A stretch of 46,879 nucleotides of DNA from an uncultured Ruminococcus sp. (GTDB lineage: Bacteria > Bacillota_A > Clostridia > Oscillospirales > Acutalibacteraceae): NCBI GenBank assembly GCA_902798605.1, contig CADBXH010000071.1:1-46879 (forward strand), given 5' to 3'. The translations under genes and the position numbers were made by a program. Below, in pieces: positions 39,143 to 46,879 of the stretch. The notes under the pieces were generated by a model. The model was not told the DNA's origin. It worked only from the letters and a program-made list of their open reading frames with translations, and did not search any database. Position 1 is the first letter of the stretch. Every line of letters starts with the position of its first letter.

Positions 39143-40282
39143 ATGAACGAGCAAAAGTTAAGGGAGCTCCTCCCGAGCGTGTCTACGCCGTCGTACATCT
39201 TCGACCTCGACCTGTTTAATCAGCGCGCCGAGCTTGTTCACAAGTATTTCGGCGACAAGGTCGGAATGTGCTTTTCGATAAAAGCGAATTGCAGCCCCGG
39301 CGAGCTTACGATTTGCGAGAAAACCGGCATAGATATGCAGAAAATCATTTTCTCGGGCGTTAACAAAACCTATGAGGACGTTGAGCGCGCCGCGGACGAC
39401 GGCGTCGGTACCTTTACCGCCGAGAGCTATCTGCACCTTGACCTCATCAACGACGCGGCGATCAGGCGCAACACGGTTTTCCCCGTGCTGGTGCGCGTGA
39501 CCGACATTAAGGGCGGCAGCCAGTTCGGTATGGATGAGGCCGATGTGCTCGATATAATCAAAAACCGCAATGACTACAAGGGCGTTGAGATAGTGGGCAT
39601 TCACTACTTCACAGGCACGCAAAAGCGCAAGGCTAAGCCGATAATCCGCGAGCTTGACTATATCGCCGACCTGCTCAAAAGGCTCAAGGACGAGTATGAT
39701 TTTACCGCCGAGCGCGTTGAGTACGGCACCGGTCTTGCGGTGGATTACTTTGCCGACAACGCCGATGAGCTCGAAGAAGAGCGACTTTCGGAAATCAGCG
39801 AAAAGCTCCGCGAGACAGCCGAGCTTTGCGAGCTCACAGTGGAGATGGGCAGATTTTTTGCCGCTCCCTGCGGATATTACCTGACAAAAGTTATGGACGT
39901 CAAGACTAACCAGGGCATCAACTACGCTGTTGTTGACGGCGGAATGAACCAGCTAAAGTATGACGGCCAGCTCCAGGGTATGCAGATACCTAAAATAATT
40001 CAGTTAAAGAATAATAACACTCCCGATGACGTTCAGCCGTGGACTCTCTGCGGCAGTCTTTGCACCACAGCGGACGTACTTTGCCGCAACGTAGAGCTCA
40101 ACTCGCTCGAGATCGGCGACGTCCTCGTGTTCTGCAGAACGGGAGCCTACTCCTCAATGGAGGGTATGGCGGTGTTCCTCAGCAGAGAAATGCCCGTTAT
40201 CTCTGAGTATTCGGAGCAAAACGGACTGACTATCCTGCGCGAAAAGCTACTGTCAGATGTTTTTAATACACCTAAAAGATAA
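39143..40282 (+). CDS. Fold-type III PLP-dependent decarboxylase (ornithine/DAP decarboxylase family) inside the dlt-like operon
   Basis: A 379-residue enzyme. PLP lysine Lys47 in FSIKANC; HYFTGTQ (154-160) corresponds to the HxGSQ motif; EMGRFF (234-239) is the phosphate-binding EPGR motif; CGSLCTTAD (303-311) with Cys307 is the catalytic-loop CDSxD-like motif of this decarboxylase family, not found in alanine racemases. In butirosin synthesis BtrK of the same family decarboxylates glutamate while it is bound to a carrier protein. The gene is wedged between dltC and the MBOAT gene, so decarboxylation of a carrier-bound or free amino acid destined for envelope esters is a reasonable inference. 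ATG 39143 is preferred over the open frame upstream, which lies in dltC. Residues 286-292 (QLKNNN) are encoded by a near copy of the dispersed palindrome (39997-40013). Confidence 0.85.
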   Translation: MNEQKLRELLPSVSTPSYIFDLDLFNQRAELVHKYFGDKVGMCFSIKANCSPGELTICEKTGIDMQKIIFSGVNKTYEDVERAADDGVGTFTAESYLHLDLINDAAIRRNTVFPVLVRVTDIKGGSQFGMDEADVLDIIKNRNDYKGVEIVGIHYFTGTQKRKAKPIIRELDYIADLLKRLKDEYDFTAERVEYGTGLAVDYFADNADELEEERLSEISEKLRETAELCELTVEMGRFFAAPCGYYLTKVMDVKTNQGINYAVVDGGMNQLKYDGQLQGMQIPKIIQLKNNNTPDDVQPWTLCGSLCTTADVLCRNVELNSLEIGDVLVFCRTGAYSSMEGMAVFLSREMPVISEYSEQNGLTILREKLLSDVFNTPKR

Positions 40283-40297
40283 TTCTCTTTTAGAATT
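40281..40297. repeat. Perfect AATTCT-N5-AGAATT palindrome after the decarboxylase gene
   Basis: AATTCT-CTTTT-AGAATT overlaps the last base pair of the stop codon and fills part of the 51-bp gap to the MBOAT gene. Confidence 0.8.
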
Positions 40298-40333
40298 ATA
40301 ACGCATAAATTCAACAGATTTGGGGATGTAATT

Positions 40334-41962
40334 TTGACCTATACCTCAATAAACTTTATATTTTTTGTACTGGTAACGGCGCTGCTTTACTTCGCCTTTC
40401 CTCCTAAATTTAAAAAGCATAAGTGGGTCGTACTGCTCGCGGCGAGTATATTCTTTTACCTCGTAGCGGGCTACAGGTACGCTATGTTTATCCTGTTTAC
40501 CGCGCTGAGCACCTATCTTATAGGTCTGTGGATAGACAAGATATCAAAGAACTCCAAGGCGGTTCTAAAGAAGAACAAGGCCGAGTGGAGCAGAGAAGAC
40601 AAAAAGAAGTACAAGAACAAAATCAAGGTGCAAAAGCGCCTTGTAATGAGCCTCGCGCTCGTTTTGAATTTCGGAATTCTGGCGTTCTTAAAGTACTTCA
40701 ACTTCTTCTCGGGCAGCCTCAACGACATTTTGGGCAGCTTCGGAATAGATTTTTCCGCTCCTACCTTGGCGTTGTTTTTACCTCTCGGTATCTCGTTCTA
40801 CACCTTCCAGTCGATGGGCTACATCGTAGACGTCTACCGCGAAAAGACTCCCGCCCAGCGCAATCCGCTCAAATTACTGCTGTTCGTATCGTTCTTCCCG
40901 CAGATCGTGCAGGGACCTATCAGCATATACGACCAGCTTGCGCATCAGCTGTATGAACCCCACAGCTTTGACTTCACGCGCTTTAAGCACGGAATGATGC
41001 TCATCCTCTGGGGCTTCTTCAAAAAGCTGATAATCGCCGACCGCGCTGTTATAGCTATAACCGCGGTGCAGGGTAATTACGACGCATACGGCGGCTCAAC
41101 GCTTCTGTTCACGGTTCTGCTCTATTCCGTACAGCTCTACGCCGATTTCTCGGGCGGTATCGACATTTCCCGAGGCGTGGCGCAGATTTTCGGCATAGAT
41201 ATGATAGACAACTTCAAGCGTCCGTACTTCTCGAAGTCGATCAACGAATACTGGCGCAGATGGCATATTTCGCTCGGCGCTTGGCTGAAGAACTACCTGT
41301 TCTATCCGCTCGCGATGTCAAATCTTTTCATCACCGCGAGCAAAAAGATGAAGGGTACACGCTTTGGCAAGACCGCCGCGGGCGCGCACATCTCAAAGGT
41401 GCTTCCCACCAGCATAGCGTCGCTGATAGTATTCCTCGTAGTGGGAATCTGGCACGGCGCGGACTGGAAATATGTCGGCTTCGGCTTGTGGAACGGACTC
41501 ATCATTATGATAAGCATCCTGCTCCAGCCCGTATTTGACGTGATGCTCAAAAAGCTTCACATCAAACCCAAGGCGATTTGGTGGGGCGTGTTCCAGATGC
41601 TCCGTACCTTTATCATCGTTTTGGTCGGTTATGTGTTCGACATAGCTCCGGACTTTGGTCAGGCGATGAACACGTTCCGTCTGATATTTACCGGTCAGAA
41701 TTTGACCGTTGCCCGCGCTCAGATCAGCGAGCTCGGAATTGGCAAAAAGGATTTTATCGTAATTATCGTCGGAATCATCATAATCTTCACGGCAAGCGTT
41801 ATCCAGGAACGCCATCCGCAGACCACGATCCGCGCGATGCTCGACAAAAGGTCGTTTGCGCTGCGGTTTGCTCTCATATTCCTCGGAGTAATGGCAGTGA
41901 TTATTTTCGGCATCTACGGTTCGGGCTACAACCCCGCGGACTTTGTATACATGCAATTTTAG
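40334..41962 (+). CDS. dltB: MBOAT-family membrane acyltransferase (DltB/AlgI-like)
   Basis: A 542-residue polytopic membrane protein with about eleven hydrophobic helices. FLPLGISFYTFQSMGYIVDVYR, SFFPQIVQGPI, SGGIDISRGVAQIFGID, FNRPYF-like FKRPYFSKSINEYWRRWHISLG and GIWHGADWKYVGFGLWNG (conserved His) are clear MBOAT marks; some are split here for length. It is longer than classical DltB (about 400) and closer to the AlgI/PatA-type proteins of Clostridia. It should move the carrier-bound group across the membrane for transfer to an envelope polymer. Start is TTG 40334 behind TTGGGGATG. It has an unusual basic loop (about 75-105). Confidence 0.88.
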   Translation: MTYTSINFIFFVLVTALLYFAFPPKFKKHKWVVLLAASIFFYLVAGYRYAMFILFTALSTYLIGLWIDKISKNSKAVLKKNKAEWSREDKKKYKNKIKVQKRLVMSLALVLNFGILAFLKYFNFFSGSLNDILGSFGIDFSAPTLALFLPLGISFYTFQSMGYIVDVYREKTPAQRNPLKLLLFVSFFPQIVQGPISIYDQLAHQLYEPHSFDFTRFKHGMMLILWGFFKKLIIADRAVIAITAVQGNYDAYGGSTLLFTVLLYSVQLYADFSGGIDISRGVAQIFGIDMIDNFKRPYFSKSINEYWRRWHISLGAWLKNYLFYPLAMSNLFITASKKMKGTRFGKTAAGAHISKVLPTSIASLIVFLVVGIWHGADWKYVGFGLWNGLIIMISILLQPVFDVMLKKLHIKPKAIWWGVFQMLRTFIIVLVGYVFDIAPDFGQAMNTFRLIFTGQNLTVARAQISELGIGKKDFIVIIVGIIIIFTASVIQERHPQTTIRAMLDKRSFALRFALIFLGVMAVIIFGIYGSGYNPADFVYMQF

Positions 41963-41979
41963 AGGCGATTTAATTTATT

Positions 41980-43263
41980 ATGAAAAAAAAGCTATACATC
42001 ACAAGGGCAATAAGGATAATTGCTCTGGGGCTTGCCGTTTTGGCTTGCACGCTGCTGCTGCAGCGCTTTGTGCTTGTCCATTACGACGGCAACAGAATGA
42101 GGCTTGACGGATATTACCTCGAGGAAAAGGATTCACTTGACGTAGTGTTCATAGGAGCGAGCGACTGCTACGCGAGCTTTATTCCGGGCATGGCGTATGA
42201 AAAGTACGGCTTTACAAGCTTTGCTTACGCCACCGCGTCGGCAACGGCGGGAGCCTCAAAGACAATGGTAAAAGAGGTTTTGCGCACACAAAACCCGCAG
42301 AAGATCGTGATCGAGATCAACGCGTTTCTTTACGGCTTTGATAACGACAACAAGCTCTCGAGCGTGCGCAATTATATCGACAACGTGCCCTTTAATGAGA
42401 ATAAATTAGAATATCTCCAAAGCGGAGCGGTTCCCATCGATCCCGACGCGGTAAATCAATCGCCTATGGGCGATCAGCCGCTTGAGGTCAAGGACGAGCT
42501 TATCGAGTACTATATTCCGCTTGTAAAGTACCACAGCACGTGGAACGACTATCCCGACCCCTCGGGCAAGTATTTAAGCCAGACGATAACTCAGCATATG
42601 GACGGCGCGACAAAGCTCAAGGGCTACCGTACGCAGACGGCTAAGTTCACTCCCGAGCCGGGTTATCCGTGCATCAACAACACCCTCGCGAACAACAACA
42701 AAAAGCTTGCGCTGATTCCCCAGTACGATCAAAAGCTTCGCGAGTTCCTTCAGTTCCTGAAGGACGAGGGATTGTCTGACAAGGTCATCTTTATCCGCAT
42801 GCCGCACTCGGTCGATGCGTCGACCTACGGCCGCTTCAAGCGCGCCAACGAGGCAGGGGATATAATTAAAAGCTACGGCTTTGAATTTATCAACTTTGAG
42901 CGCGACCCAAAAACCCTCGCGTATCCTACAAGCGATTACTACAACATTGACCACCTCAATATCTACGGCGCGGAAAAGTTCACAACCTACTTTGGCGATA
43001 TGCTGGTCAATAAGTACGGCGTAAAGCCGACGGAAAAGTCCGACAAGCAAAAGGCGAATTGGGACACCGCGGCAGAGTATTACCACAGGCTTTATGATTA
43101 CTGCGATCATTACATCAATAACGAGTACGTAAAGACCGGCCATATCCAAACGCTCGAAGAGAACAAGGTGGTAATGACGTATATCGACAACTACGCCGAA
43201 AAAGGCGAGATGCCAGAGATAAAAGTAAACGCCACAGTCCCGACCGACGAGCCGGAGGTGTAG
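41980..43263 (+). CDS. dltD: DltD/AlgJ-like SGNH-type membrane-anchored protein
   Basis: A 427-residue protein with one N-terminal membrane helix (about 10-30) and an external SGNH-fold domain. VVFIGASDCYASF carries the putative nucleophile Ser in GASD; NIDHLNIYGAEKF carries the catalytic His. In homologues I recall an Asp three residues before that His (DxxH); here the residue at that place is Asn, with Asp directly before the His. It likely completes transfer of the acyl group to the polymer outside the membrane. The Pro/Glu tail ends in PTDEPEV. It lies 17 bases after the MBOAT gene, ending the operon before a hairpin terminator. Confidence 0.78.
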   Translation: MKKKLYITRAIRIIALGLAVLACTLLLQRFVLVHYDGNRMRLDGYYLEEKDSLDVVFIGASDCYASFIPGMAYEKYGFTSFAYATASATAGASKTMVKEVLRTQNPQKIVIEINAFLYGFDNDNKLSSVRNYIDNVPFNENKLEYLQSGAVPIDPDAVNQSPMGDQPLEVKDELIEYYIPLVKYHSTWNDYPDPSGKYLSQTITQHMDGATKLKGYRTQTAKFTPEPGYPCINNTLANNNKKLALIPQYDQKLREFLQFLKDEGLSDKVIFIRMPHSVDASTYGRFKRANEAGDIIKSYGFEFINFERDPKTLAYPTSDYYNIDHLNIYGAEKFTTYFGDMLVNKYGVKPTEKSDKQKANWDTAAEYYHRLYDYCDHYINNEYVKTGHIQTLEENKVVMTYIDNYAEKGEMPEIKVNATVPTDEPEV

Positions 43264-43273
43264 AGAGTAAAAT

Positions 43274-43290
43274 TCGCCTGCGGCGAGTGA
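43274..43290. repeat. Single GTGAAAT-type hairpin unit
   Basis: TCGCC-TGC-GGCGA followed by GTGAATAA, the same design as the five-unit array before murB. Confidence 0.65.
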
Positions 43291-43303
43291 ATAAATGTAT
43301 ATT

Positions 43304-43336
43304 AAGCTGTTGACAGTAAAATGTCAGCAGCTTTTT
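43304..43336 (+). terminator. Terminator of the dlt-like operon
   Basis: Arms 43304-43315 and 43322-43333 form a 12-bp stem with one wobble pair around GTAAAA, followed by a T stretch. Confidence 0.88.
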
Positions 43337-43345
43337 GTTTTAAAT

Positions 43346-43382
43346 GTAGGGGAGCACCCGTGTGTGCTCCCGATTTTTTTTC
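43346..43382. repeat. GTAGGGG repeat unit with hairpin and T8
   Basis: GTAGGGGAGCACCCGTGTG continues into a GGGAGCAC/GTGCTCCC stem and is followed by GAT8. Nearly identical to the loop sequence of the 133-bp element at 35236. It could act as a second terminator. Confidence 0.8.
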
Positions 43383-43515
43383 GTCATTCTATACACAATT
43401 ACGCTTAAACATTTATACAAAACAACGGATAAAATTTCTGTTGGTCACATAAATATTCTATAAAAGAACGATAAACAATATTTTAAACAAATAATTAAAA
43501 ATAAACAAAAAAGTA

Positions 43516-43544
43516 TTGAAAATAGTTAAAATTAATGTTATAAT
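43516..43544 (+). promoter_or_regulatory. Orphan sigma-A-type promoter upstream of the broken surface-protein gene
   Basis: TTGAAA (43516-43521), 17-bp spacer, TATAAT (43539-43544). Downstream there is a short GGGT/ACCC hairpin with T5 (43561-43579), but no gene starts nearby. It may be the original promoter of the truncated gene at 43811. Confidence 0.6.
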
Positions 43545-43694
43545 TAATCTAACTAAATGTGGGTTGTTATACCCTTTTTCAGCCGGTATCGTTGGCAAAT
43601 GTTGTGCTCGGGTAAGTTTTGGGCGCGGCGCTTGGCGGTATCACTGAGGGTCAGGCAGTAAAAGCTGAACGTCCGACGAATCAGGATTGTTAAA

Positions 43695-43753
43695 GTCGTT
43701 AGTCGTGAGCCGTTAGAAACGGTAAACCACACTGACGGCTGACGACTGACGAC
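43695..43753. repeat. 22-bp inverted repeat with GACTGACG iterations
   Basis: Arm 43695-43716 pairs with 43732-43753 with one mismatch and two G-T pairs. The right arm and the bases after it contain repeated CTGACGAC/CTGACGGC units. Located between the orphan promoter and the open frame of the surface protein, so it may mark the point where the 5' end of that gene was lost. Confidence 0.78.
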
Positions 43754-43810
43754 TGACGGCACTTCGGCAAAGGGAATAAAACCACATTAAGGCAAACATA
43801 TTTTTAATAG

Positions 43811-46002
43811 GCAAACGAGTTCTATAACCACAGCACATCTACACCCGGTCAGGGAGATTGGAAGCAGTACACAAAGAGCACAAGCTCCAACCACTTTGAA
43901 GCTTCGCTTGGTACAAGTGTTACGAACAACCCCAACCTTTATTCCGATATCAATGCTACTTTCTACGATTATTACACAAACGGCGAATACGGCGGCAGTT
44001 GGTACAGCAGTATCACAGACAATGAAGGTTGGATTAGCGGTAATTGGGACAGAAACCCGTACACACAGTTCAACACATCTTTATCCGAATATGCTACTTT
44101 AAGCTTACAACGGGAAATAAACCTGAAAATGTTTATCAGTACGACACTAAGCTTGTAAGCGTTACCGACACAGTAACAAATCAGCCTAAAACAATCACAG
44201 GCGACGATACATTTGAGTTCCTTACAACCAAGACTAACCCCGGTGAATTGGACGCTACCAAGATCAAGGCTGTGTTCAGAAGCACACTCAGCACAAAGAA
44301 CCTTATTGTGACCAAAAACATTGCTTCCATTACGGATCCCGATGAAGGAGCTAAGTTCACCTACAAGCTGTATGTAGACATCGACGGTTCAAAAACAGGC
44401 TATGATTACGCGCAGTATCCTTTGACCTATACCAAGAACGGTACAGTCTACACACTTGATGCTTCGGACGACTACACCTTTACTCTTAAGCAAAATGAAG
44501 TAGCGATTTTCAGCGGTATTCCCGAAGGCGCGCTCGTCAAGCTTGAAGAAACCGATCCCGGAGATTATAACTTTGGCGACATTGCGGTAAAGAACTCCGC
44601 GAACGCAGATGTTATTACAAATGAGGTATCAGGTTCAAATGCTGTAATCTTTACCCTCAGCGACAACGATACTGCTACCGTTACCAACACACCTTACAAC
44701 TATGTTTTAACATATGTTTACAACAGCCGTCTTTGGGGGAGACAGACATATACCGTAAGCGGATATTTCACCGCAAAGGATTTCTATGAAGATCCGGACA
44801 ATACAGACGGTTATGTTCAGTTAGCTACCGTAACAGATGATACAACAAGTCAAGACTGCACAGGACTTGAATTCGCGAATAAGACCAGACAGGAAGTTTT
44901 CCTTGCCAATAACGGTCCGTTCGAGGATAACTTCAGAAAGGTTCTCAGTTGGAAGTATTCTGATGCAACAGTAAAGTATTATGATAAAAACAAGCAGCTT
45001 TCTGTTGTAATTAACGCCCAAGAGGATCATGACGAATTTGTAGATATTTACCTTCAAATTCCGTTTGGAATTGTGTATACTGATAACGGGTATTCGCTTA
45101 CAGGTGTACTTCGAGACGGATGTCCCGTAAAAGGCGATAACCAGACAACATACTTAACTACTTTGTACGAGACAACTTATAGACTTAATAATTCGAGCAC
45201 AGCGGATCCGATTTATGTTGAAGTTCCTCATGCAATTTATGACGGAGACACCAAAAAGTACTTTAGTTACTGGAGCATGAAGGACGAATACGGTATTGAA
45301 ATTGAACGTTGCTATAACGTTAAGCTCAACTATGTATTCTGGCTTGAAAAAACCTTCGCAACTCCCGTTTATGAATCCGAAAGCTATGACAGTCATCATA
45401 TGGCGGTCGATGACGATGACTTTGCGACAATTCAGTGGCTTGAAAATTCGAGAAACCAGTGGAATATGAACGGCGGCGGCGACATAGTTAAGAATACATG
45501 GAAGCCCCAGGACGACAGAATAATTGCCGACTTTGTTCTTTCATATAATTACCAAAACGTAATGCTTCATGATTATGCCGAAAAGTATAAAACCGGCTTA
45601 ATCATTGAAACTCTCGATGAGCTTGACGTAAATGAATCAGGATCTTACTACACCAAGGCTAATAACGCGACTGAAGGTAGTGATAACTATAAAGCTATTT
45701 ATCACGCCAAAAATGCTGACGAAGGCAAACCCGAGGCGGAAGCTATGATCAAAACATACATTGATAATAATAATAAGACCGGCGAATCGGGTAACTACTT
45801 GATCTCTGAGGTTGATACTTCAACACTCGACAGCAAGAGCCGTATTGAGTATTACTACACCTTCGCTAATATCAAGCATACCGACGGAAGCGAAACACCA
45901 CGTAAGAACTATGTATACAGAGCATATTCGTACCTGTATAGTGCCGAAACAAAACAGGTTGCTGATGTTATCGTTTGTACCGCAAATTGCGGCAAAGGCC
46001 AT
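43811..46002 (+). pseudogene. Large extracellular surface protein, 5'-truncated and frameshifted
   Basis: Coding begins right after an in-frame TAG (43808-43810) with no start codon and reads EFYNHSTSTPGQGDWKQY, then LYSDINATFYDYY, to about 44100. There the frame changes: restoring one base at TTTAAGC (44096-44103) would give a smooth SEYATLKLTTGNKPENVYQY. The second frame continues to about 46002 with beta-rich modules, including one like Cna-B/prealbumin-fold repeats (LIVTKNIASITDPDEGAKFTYKL in parts; LKQNEVAIFSGIPEGALVKLEE), followed by a Tyr/Asn/Asp-rich region ending KNYVYRAYSYLYSAETK. I do not recognise the last part. The signal peptide is missing. Base use is more AT-rich than in housekeeping genes. 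Confidence 0.7.
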
Positions 46003-46810
46003 TTATGTTGTCGGCGGTTATTCCTACACAATAATTAACGATGAAACAATATCGCTTTGCGGTTGGGATTACAGAACCCCCGGTTTGAATGTTCCCGATT
46101 CGATTGCAAACAGATATGTTGCGGAAATTTCGGATAATGCGTTTAACGGAGACACAAACTTAACAAGCGTAAATTTTGAAGATGCTGTTCGTCTGAAAAA
46201 AATCGGAAGATATTCTTTTGCCGACTGTACATCGCTGACAGGCGAGGTGGTTATTCCAGAATCAGTAACAACAATGCAAATTTCCGCGTTTCAGGGATGT
46301 TCCTCGCTGGAATCGGTTGTTATCAATGCCGGTATTTCAACAGTGTACAATCAAACCTTCTACAAATGCACCTCGTTAAGCAGTGTTACGTTAAATGATA
46401 ACATTACTACAATCAGAGAATATGCGTTTGCGGACTGTCCTAATCTGACTTATTTGGCTATCCCGGAATCTGTAACACAAATCTACAATTCCTCTTTCGA
46501 AAACGACAACAACCTCACCCTCGGCGTGTGGTTCGGCTCTTATAGCTATGAATACGCCCAATCGCACAACATCCCCTACATCCTGCTTGACGGTCCAAAG
46601 ACCGGCGACGCTAACGGTGACGGTATGGTCGATGTTTTTGACGCTACCGAGATCCAGAAGTTTGCTGCCGAGATGATCGAGCTTACCGACGAGCAGTTTG
46701 AGCTGGCGGATATCAACGATGACGGATTTGTCGATGTTATGGACGCGCTTCTCGTTCAGAAGTATGTCGTCGGAAAATACGACATCCCGCCGATAATTTA
46801 TAACAGCTAA
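46003..46810 (+). pseudogene. LRR (BspA-like) and dockerin C-terminal part of the broken surface protein
   Basis: In a third frame, joined to the preceding one by a shift between about 45960 and 46010, the sequence encodes YSYTIINDETISLCGWDY, then four or so LRR_5/BspA-type repeats (for example TNLTSVNF, CSSLESVVI, CTSLSSVTL, CPNLTYLAI) and a C-terminal dockerin. The dockerin has two calcium-binding repeats, GDANGDGMVDVFDATEIQKF and ADINDDGFVDVMDALLVQKY, both with intact Asp/Asn ligands. Dockerins bind cohesins, so the product would belong to a cell-surface multi-enzyme or adhesion complex like those of Ruminococcus. An ATG at 45812 lies in this frame but upstream of real similarity. Either one original gene with two frameshifts or a fusion of two genes is possible. 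Confidence 0.7.
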
Positions 46811-46827
46811 AAGTGATTAATCAAAAA

Positions 46828-46856
46828 ACAGGCTCACGTTTTGTGAGCCTGTAATT
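46828..46856. terminator. Terminator after the dockerin gene
   Basis: Perfect 10-bp stem ACAGGCTCAC (46828-46837) with GTGAGCCTGT (46843-46852), loop GTTTT, A6 before and AATTTT after, so it may work in both directions. The last 20 bases of the window show nothing further. Confidence 0.9.
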
Positions 46857-46879
46857 TTCGGAGGGCGTTTTGAAGTACA

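Larger units (their letters stand above)
43383..43810. other. Long gap without an intact gene: promoter, repeats and possible gene remnant
   Basis: 43383-43515 is AT-rich and includes a near copy of the dispersed palindrome (43454-43467). A promoter follows at 43516-43544. From about 43576 to 43690 the sequence becomes GC-richer; one frame reads LANVVLG, stop, VLGAALGGITEGQAVKAERP, which resembles a decayed protein end but is not strong enough to call. A 22-bp inverted repeat lies at 43695-43753. I see no start codon or ribosome site for the surface-protein frame that opens at 43811. Confidence 0.5.

Noticed and set aside
39143..40282. Alanine racemase supplying D-alanine to the dlt operon
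   Set aside because: The HYFTGTQ, EMGRFF and CGSLCTTAD motifs belong to the ornithine/DAP decarboxylase family, not to alanine racemases, although both have fold type III.
43561..43579. GGGT/ACCC hairpin with T5 as terminator of a tiny RNA from the orphan promoter
   Set aside because: A 4-bp stem is too weak to call, and nothing else supports an RNA gene.
43553..43762. Open frame on the - strand of 69 codons across the GACTGACG repeat
   Set aside because: Its sequence comes mostly from the inverted repeat, it lacks a ribosome site, and it resembles no family.

Overview
The window reads as a chromosomal segment of a spore-forming, Gram-positive anaerobe of the Clostridia, most likely Oscillospiraceae/Ruminococcaceae (Ruminococcus-like). 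This is inferred from spore germination and cortex genes (gerA-type operon, yabP, yabQ), the clostridial hprK-murB-rapZ-whiA and xseB-ispA-dxs-tlyA-nadK-argR-recN blocks, the yabM-mazG-hup-rqcP-yabP-yabQ-divIC-yabR block, a dockerin domain at the right end, and many short GC-rich hairpin repeats of a kind common in gut Clostridia. Nearly all genes are on the + strand; only the DUF421/DUF4363 pair (7453-8507) is on the - strand. I saw no tRNA, rRNA, CRISPR array or intact insertion sequence.

Layout: 1-528 end of a sodium-pump decarboxylase beta subunit; 686-2139 Wzz-type co-polymerase and tyrosine kinase; 2316-3596 MocR-like aminotransferase; 3736-4626 HTH-Fic protein; 4792-7195 secDF; 7252-7437 a repeat element; 7453-8507 DUF421/DUF4363; 8701-11804 germinant receptor operon with a short C subunit; 11964-20962 housekeeping genes (hprK, murB, rapZ, whiA, xseB, ispA, dxs, tlyA, nadK, argR); 20981-29520 recN, recJ, rel, dtd, an MBL hydrolase and hemZ; 29600-30097 a zinc-ribbon protein; 30225-35129 the yabM-to-yabR block with a broken flippase gene; 35130-35463 nested repeats; 35464-37176 hpf and an rRNA methyltransferase; 37385-43263 a dlt-like operon; 43264-43810 repeats; 43811-46810 a frameshifted, dockerin-bearing surface protein.

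Two parts stand out. (1) The dlt-like operon carries a fold-type III PLP decarboxylase between dltC and the MBOAT gene, and its DltA-like ligase lacks two residues expected for D-alanine recognition (Ile201 where the amino-group-binding Asp is expected, Ser273 where DltA has Cys). This suggests a cell-envelope esterification pathway that uses a carrier-bound, decarboxylated amino acid instead of D-alanine. (2) A roughly 80-nt structured element occurs just before the start codons of hprK and of the yabM-like flippase, with three matching stems and a compensatory base-pair change; a partial third copy sits between recN and recJ.

The DNA is also rich in small repeats. A 17-bp palindrome AATTCT-N5-AGAATT recurs at fixed spacing both between genes and in frame inside genes, where it often encodes Leu-Lys-Glu/Asn-Asn-Asn. 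There is a 133-bp element with 54-bp perfect inverted repeats and a 6-bp target duplication, a family of GTAGGGG hairpins, a five-hairpin tandem array before murB, and terminator-like hairpins directly upstream of the secD, rqcP and yabP starts. All calls come from reading the sequence and from memory of the families; no database search was run.
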